From: JAUYQR01 sp043727195
Lineage (GTDB): Bacteria; Pseudomonadota; Alphaproteobacteria; Rhodobacterales; Rhodobacteraceae
DNA: 36,310 bases
Direction: 5' to 3'
Assembly: GCA_043727195.1 (NCBI GenBank)
Contig: JAYSYZ010000094.1
Location: 1 to 36,310, forward strand
In this document: in pieces, positions 33,301 to 36,310 of the stretch
Position numbering within the stretch: position 1 is the first letter of the stretch
Layout: each line of letters starts with the position of its first letter
Notes under the pieces: model-generated
Told to the model about the DNA's origin: nothing
Databases searched by the model: none
The model's input: the letters and a program-made list of their open reading frames with translations, nothing else
Position numbers and translations under genes: made by a program

Positions 33301-33656
33301 TCGTGCTGATCCGCCAGCGCCCCGGCAGCGCCAAGGGGGTGTGTTTCATCACATTGGAGGATGAGACCGGCGTCGCCAATCTGGTGGTCTGGCCCCAGGT
33401 GATGGAGGCGTTTCGCCGTGTCATCATGCGATCCCGCCTGATCGACGTGCGCGGCACCCTGCAACGCGATGCCGATGTCATTCACATCGTGGCGCACCAC
33501 CTGACCGACCGCAGTGACGCGCTGGACCGGTTGTCAAAAGATCCCATGCAGGTGCCCCTTGCCCGCGCGGATGAGGTGCGCAAACCGGTTCCGAACGGCA
33601 CGCACCGTCATCCACGCGATGTCAGGATCATTCCCCGATCGCGGGATTTCCATTGA
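30354..33656 (+). CDS. dnaE2: Error-prone DNA polymerase DnaE2
   Basis: 1100-residue C-family polymerase. The PHP domain (about 25-250) begins VELGVTSCFSFLRGASD; the first PHP motif, normally HxH, lacks its histidines, as usual for DnaE2. The catalytic aspartates are D404 and D406 in PDIDVDFEHE, with D555 in LKVDVLALGML, matching the E. coli DnaE trio. GRGSAANSAVCY and FPESHAASFALLVYISSWIK are conserved. An OB-fold (about 980-1060, ISIAGIVLIRQRPGSAKGVCFITLEDETG) lies near the C-terminus. Length fits DnaE2 (about 1080), which lacks the tau-binding tail of DnaE1. It is the last gene of the LexA-controlled unit. Confidence 0.97.
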   Translation: MPENDHQYPRRSLTEDGFAPNPTAPFVELGVTSCFSFLRGASDAVDLAATAAAQGHHALGIADLNTMAGVVRLHGAALKAALRPLIGCRLALVTGEQFLAYPRDRAAYGRLCQLLSKGKMQDVNGDWQAKGVCDITLDDLAAHAEGVQLIALPSADLDRFSTDLPRLTRALPTLRHIAASCLYRGHDRARINRLDALARSHGLSILATNDVHYHAPDRRPLQDVMTCILHKTTIARAGYLLDANAERHLKSPAQMIRLFAAWPHAIAATRRVADACTFDLRELSYEYPQESIPAGRTPQGHLEELTWAGAAWRYPEGLPDKTRAVIHKELAMIAKLNIAQYFLTVHDIIQFARTEVSPPILCQGRGSAANSAVCYVLGITAVDPSKHDLLFERFVSEERKEPPDIDVDFEHERREEVIQHIYRKYGRHRAGLCATVIHYRPRMAIREVGKVMGLSEDVTAALAKTIWGSWGRDVGAKEAAEAGLDLNDPLMARTIRLAGQMIGMPRHLSQHVGGFILTETPLTRTVPIGNGAMPDRSFIEWDKDDIDELRILKVDVLALGMLSCIRKAFDLIDAHHGRRFDLATVPKEDAAVYDMLCKGDSLGTFQVESRAQMNMLPRLKPRAFYDLVIQVAIVRPGPIQGDMVHPYLRRRSGKEVVEYPSPGPDHDPDELRKILGRTLGVPIFQEQAMKIAIDAAKFSPAEANELRKAMATFRSRGTIEKLQEKMVGRMIGRGYDGAFAQRCFDQIKGFGEYGFPESHAASFALLVYISSWIKLHYPDVFCAALLNSQPMGFYAPAQIVRDAREHGVTVHAPDVNYSDWNNVLEPLGPGRFAVRLGLRQVDGMAQGMALRLIAARDAPYASLQDLKDRAKLDAGTMRRLAAADAFRSTMLDRRQALWDARALKDAPDLPLFAQTRDEGHELQFTLPQMPTCEHVVADYQTLRLSLKAHPMAFLRTSMARQGYTAAGELPRLRNRAQISIAGIVLIRQRPGSAKGVCFITLEDETGVANLVVWPQVMEAFRRVIMRSRLIDVRGTLQRDADVIHIVAHHLTDRSDALDRLSKDPMQVPLARADEVRKPVPNGTHRHPRDVRIIPRSRDFH

Positions 33657-33685
33657 TCCCGGCGCCTGATGCCCGTCGCTGATCC

Positions 33686-33714
33686 CCGCCCGCTTTTTCC
33701 AAGAAAAAGGGCGG
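33686..33714. terminator. Hairpin between convergent dnaE2 and Do protease
   Basis: CTTTTT (33693-33698) pairs with AAAAAG (33704-33709) around CCAAG. The stem extends outward with G/C pairs and two single-base bulges, to about 33686-33714. The A/T part lies in the stem, not as a tail. It is suitably placed for two-way termination in the 97-nt gap. Confidence 0.5.
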
Positions 33715-33753
33715 CGGGTTTCCCCACCGCCCCTGTTCAAGCCTTGGCGCCCA

Positions 33754-35217
33754 TCACTCGATCGACAGGGCCACAAAGCGCGGATCGCCACCACGGCGGA
33801 TCAACAGCAGCAGCGATTTGCGCCCGGCATCCTTGGCCTGCGTGATCATGTCTTCCAGATCCTGCAGCCGCACCACCTTTTGCTGGCCCGCCTCGGTGAT
33901 CAGATCGCCTTCGCGCAGGCCCTTTGTATAGGCCTCCGACGCGGGATCGACGTTCATCACCATCAGCCCCACGGCCGTAGCCTCAAGCCCGAGGCGGGCG
34001 CGGATCGCATCGTCCAGCGGCACCAGCGTCAGCCCCAGCGACTGCATTTCCTTCGGCTCTGCCGGGGCGGCGGACGACGCGGGCATGGTTGCCGCCTCTG
34101 CCTCTTCGCGCCGGCCGAGCGTCACCTGCAGCGTTTCGGTCTTGCCTTCACGCTCCACGATGACCGGCACCGCCTCGCCGATCGGCGCATCGGCCACCCG
34201 GCGGGTCAGATCGCCCGCATCGCCGACCGGCTGGCCGTCAAACAGGGTGATGACATCGCCGGCAACAAGCCCCGCATCCTTTGCCGGGCCATCCGGCACA
34301 TCGGTGATCAGCGCCCCCTTGGACTCGGTCAGACCCATCGCTTCGGCCACGTCCGGCGTCACATCCTGAATCCGCACCCCCAGCCAGCCACGCCGGGTTT
34401 CGCCGAATTCCTTCAGTTGTGCCACGGTCTTGGACACCACGTTCGACGCCATCGAGAAGCCGATGCCGATGGAACCACCGTTCGGCGACAGGATCGCGGT
34501 ATTCACGCCGATCACCTGCCCGTCCATGTTGAACAATGGCCCGCCCGAGTTGCCCCGGTTGATCGCGGCATCGGTCTGCAGATAATCGTCGTAAGTGCCC
34601 GAAAGCTCGCGGCCCCGCGCCGACACGATGCCAGCCGATACCGAAAAGCCCTGGCCAAGCGGGTTGCCCATGGCCATCACCCAGTCACCCACCCGCATCA
34701 GATCGGAATTGCCGAAGGCGACGAAGGGCAATGGCTTGTCGCTTTCCACCTTCAGGAGTGCGATGTCGGTCTTGGGGTCGGTGCCCACCAGTTTAGCCTT
34801 CAGCCGCACGCCCGAGAAAAACTCGATCTCGATCTCGTCGGCACCTTCGATGACGTGGTTGTTGGTGACGATGTAGCCATCCTCGGAAATCACGAAGCCG
34901 GACCCCAGCGCCTCGGATCTTTGCGCACCGCCGGGGCCGCCGTTGCCGCCGGGGGCGTTGAAATCATCAAAGAAATCCTGAAACGGGCTGCCTTCCGGCA
35001 CCATCGGCATGCCATCGGCGGGCGCTGCGATCATTGCGCTGGTGGTGATGTTCACCACTGCCGGGCTGATCTGATCGGCCAGTTCGGCAAAGCTTTCCGG
35101 CGCGCCGAAGGCCTGGGCATCCTGAGCCGGCGCCATGGCAAGGCCGAAGCCCAGCACCAGCGCCAAAAGTGTGCTTGACCGCAAGGCAGAGCGGATCGAA
35201 GGGGTAAGGTCGGGCAC
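33754..35217 (-). CDS. degP: Do-family periplasmic serine protease (DegP/DegQ/MucD)
   Basis: 487-residue trypsin-like protease and chaperone of envelope quality control. The signal peptide (about 1-36) has a hydrophobic core SSTLLALVLGFGLAM. The catalytic triad is H121 (TNNHVIEG), D151 (KTDIALLKV) and S224 (RGNSGGPL). Two PDZ domains follow (about 275-365 and 390-480), the first with RRGWLGVRIQ. A G/P-rich flexible loop at about 88-99 resembles the DegP LA loop. No ATG is usable; the GTG at 35217 has AGGAG 8 nt upstream, a clear choice. It is downstream of hflC and DUF2065, with 145 nt to hold its own promoter. Confidence 0.95.
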   Translation of the reverse strand: MPDLTPSIRSALRSSTLLALVLGFGLAMAPAQDAQAFGAPESFAELADQISPAVVNITTSAMIAAPADGMPMVPEGSPFQDFFDDFNAPGGNGGPGGAQRSEALGSGFVISEDGYIVTNNHVIEGADEIEIEFFSGVRLKAKLVGTDPKTDIALLKVESDKPLPFVAFGNSDLMRVGDWVMAMGNPLGQGFSVSAGIVSARGRELSGTYDDYLQTDAAINRGNSGGPLFNMDGQVIGVNTAILSPNGGSIGIGFSMASNVVSKTVAQLKEFGETRRGWLGVRIQDVTPDVAEAMGLTESKGALITDVPDGPAKDAGLVAGDVITLFDGQPVGDAGDLTRRVADAPIGEAVPVIVEREGKTETLQVTLGRREEAEAATMPASSAAPAEPKEMQSLGLTLVPLDDAIRARLGLEATAVGLMVMNVDPASEAYTKGLREGDLITEAGQQKVVRLQDLEDMITQAKDAGRKSLLLLIRRGGDPRFVALSIE

Positions 35218-35295
35218 GATGCGAACTCCTGTTCATCGTTCGGAACGGCGCAGAGGACGGGCCCATGCGGCCCGGTCGCGTCACCAGATACAGAA

Positions 35296-35323
35296 TATCT
35301 AGTCAGGCGCGCGCACAATGCAA
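35296..35323 (-). promoter_or_regulatory. degP: Possible promoter of the Do protease
   Basis: On the minus strand TTGCAT (35323-35318) is followed after 16 nt by TAGATA (35301-35296), about 79 nt upstream of the GTG at 35217. The match to sigma-70 consensus is moderate. I see no clear RpoE-type element. Confidence 0.3.
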
Positions 35324-35362
35324 ACCCCGTCACGCCCCATCAAAGGGATGTGAATGGATTTG

Positions 35363-35560
35363 TCACGCGCCCAGCACGCCGCGCGCCAGCCAGACCATCG
35401 CCAGACCCAGCGCCAGCGCGGCGAGGCCGATGCCCCGGCGCTGGTCCCGGCTGAGGCGGGCGATCAGCCGCAGCACCTCTTCCATGCGCAAAGGGGCCAG
35501 CGCAAGCGCCAGCCCCTCAATGATCAGCACCAGCCCGAGGGCCAGAACGGCCAGGCTCAT
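35363..35560 (-). CDS. DUF2065 small membrane protein (YjeT-like)
   Basis: 65 residues with two hydrophobic helices (about 2-24 and 43-62) flanking a charged loop, RMEEVLRLIARLSRDQRRG. The family DUF2065/YjeT is often linked to hflKC and was placed there here too: the start overlaps the hflC stop by 4 bp (ATGA). The family motif with a conserved G-x-A-L and RL-x-G-L pattern is seen. Function unknown; the gene order suggests a role beside the HflKC complex in the inner membrane. Confidence 0.88.
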   Translation of the reverse strand: MSLAVLALGLVLIIEGLALALAPLRMEEVLRLIARLSRDQRRGIGLAALALGLAMVWLARGVLGA

Positions 35561-36310
35561 GGCGACGGCGCGGCCGGTTCGGCTGGGGCCGGTTCTGCTG
35601 GAGCCGGTTCGGTTGCGGCCGGTTCAGTTGCGGCCGGTTCGGTTGCGGCCGGCTCGTCTGGGGTTGCCGGGGCCGTTGCGTCCGGAGCCGATGCGGTTGG
35701 GATGTCGTAGGACCGCAGATATTCGAAGAACGCGCTGTCCGGTTGCATCACGATCGACGAGTTTCCCGCCTGCAGCGACCGTTCATACGCGGTCAACGAA
35801 CGGGTAAAGGCAAAGAACTCCGGGTCGCGGCCAAAGGCTTCGGCATAGATCCGGTTGCGCTCGGCATCAGCCTCGCCGCGGATCACTTCGGCCTTGCGCC
35901 GCGCGTCCGATGTCAGTTCCACCACTGTCCGGTCCGCGCTGGCACGCACCCGTTGCGCCGCCTCGCCACCGCGCGCGATCTCGTCCGCCGCCTCGCGTTC
36001 CCGTTCGGCCCGCATCCGGGCAAACGTCGCCTCGAGGTTCTGTTCCGGCAGATCGGTGCGGGTCAGCCGCACGTCGATCACGTCGATGCCCAGCGCAAGC
36101 GCCTGACGCCGGGCAATATCGCGGATCTGGTTCATCAGTGCAGTCCGGTCCTCGGACAGCACGCGGGAGGATGGGACCGAACCCAGAACCTCCTGAATGG
36201 CCGGGTTCACGATGCCTTCCAGACGCCGCAGCGCCTGCGCTTCGGCCCCGGTGCCCACTGCTTCGCGAAAACGTACCAGATCGACGATCCGCCAGCGCGC
36301 AAAGGCATCG
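35557..36310 (-). CDS. hflC: HflC protease modulator, N-terminus beyond window
   Basis: 251 residues of the C-terminal part; the frame stays open to 36310 and begins DAFARWRIVDLVRFREAVG, the SPFH (prohibitin) domain. GIDVIDVRLTRTDLPEQNLEATFARMRAEREREA is the diagnostic HflC segment, followed by the long coiled coil to about the ALTAYERSLQ region. After SYDIP a low-complexity tail of six five-residue units (consensus xxEPA) ends the protein; E. coli HflC has no such tail. HflC with HflK encloses FtsH in the inner membrane and limits its activity. It couples to DUF2065 by a 4-bp overlap. The start is not in the window. Confidence 0.95.
   Translation of the reverse strand, partial: DAFARWRIVDLVRFREAVGTGAEAQALRRLEGIVNPAIQEVLGSVPSSRVLSEDRTALMNQIRDIARRQALALGIDVIDVRLTRTDLPEQNLEATFARMRAEREREAADEIARGGEAAQRVRASADRTVVELTSDARRKAEVIRGEADAERNRIYAEAFGRDPEFFAFTRSLTAYERSLQAGNSSIVMQPDSAFFEYLRSYDIPTASAPDATAPATPDEPAATEPAATEPAATEPAPAEPAPAEPAAPSP
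35573..35662. repeat. Six tandem 15-bp units in the hflC 3' end
   Basis: Units start at 35573, 35588, 35603, 35618, 35633 and 35648, with consensus GCCGGTTCGGTTGCG. Units 3 and 5 are identical, and unit 4 differs from them by one base. In frame they encode PDEPA, ATEPA three times and PAEPA twice. The period keeps the reading frame, so copy number can vary without frameshift. Confidence 0.85.

Overview
The window is GC-rich chromosomal DNA of an alphaproteobacterium, most likely a Rhodobacterales (Paracoccaceae/Roseobacter-type) species. The signs are a Rhodobacter-type psd-pssA-pmtA phospholipid set beside rpoH, an imuA-imuB-dnaE2 mutagenesis cassette behind an alphaproteobacterial LexA box (GAAC-N7-GAAC), and an hflC-DUF2065-Do protease block. 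Genes are tightly packed, many with 1-8 bp start/stop overlaps. I see no tRNA, rRNA, CRISPR array, transposase or integrase.

Layout. 1-4626 (+): a ligase-associated MBL exonuclease and ATP-dependent DNA ligase (overlapping pair), then oligoendopeptidase F. 4627-9846 (-): an orphan B12/SCHIC-type regulator, a Gfo/Idh/MocA oxidoreductase, then pmtA, pssA and psd (phosphatidylserine to PE to PC) downstream of the heat-shock sigma factor rpoH. 10206-11589: an RluA-family pseudouridine synthase and a small membrane protein, divergent, with overlapping start codons.

11825-20946 is a surface-carbohydrate island. On the + strand lie an oxidoreductase, a CMP-sugar (acylneuraminate-type) cytidylyltransferase and an SDR. 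On the - strand lie neuB, a GT25 glycosyltransferase, a rhamnan-synthesis-F-like protein, neuC and two adjacent GT30 (Kdo-transferase family) genes. NeuC, NeuB and the cytidylyltransferase form the core of a nonulosonic (sialic-acid-like) acid pathway. The GT25 and RgpF-like genes are much more AT-rich than their surroundings and look like an exchanged glycosyltransferase slot. The second GT30 beside neuC is a candidate CMP-nonulosonate transferase (inference).

21052-28232 is housekeeping and accessory: an HDAC-family deacetylase coupled to a periplasmic glutathione peroxidase, a Nudix hydrolase, DUF1178, a MarR regulator, sdhE, an aminotransferase, a conserved hypothetical protein, and a 2Fe-2S ferredoxin coupled to a secreted FG-GAP protein. 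28176-33656 is the SOS mutasome imuA-imuB-dnaE2 with its own promoter and LexA box. 33754-36310 (-) is the envelope protein quality-control block hflC (cut by the window edge), DUF2065 and a DegP/Q-type protease.

The most unexpected non-coding signal is a two-copy intergenic element of about 67 bp (10139-10206 and 23914-23979). Each copy starts with the perfect palindrome TAACACGCGTGTTA just after a stop codon and ends at a shared TTAACTTTTT about 50 bp further on.
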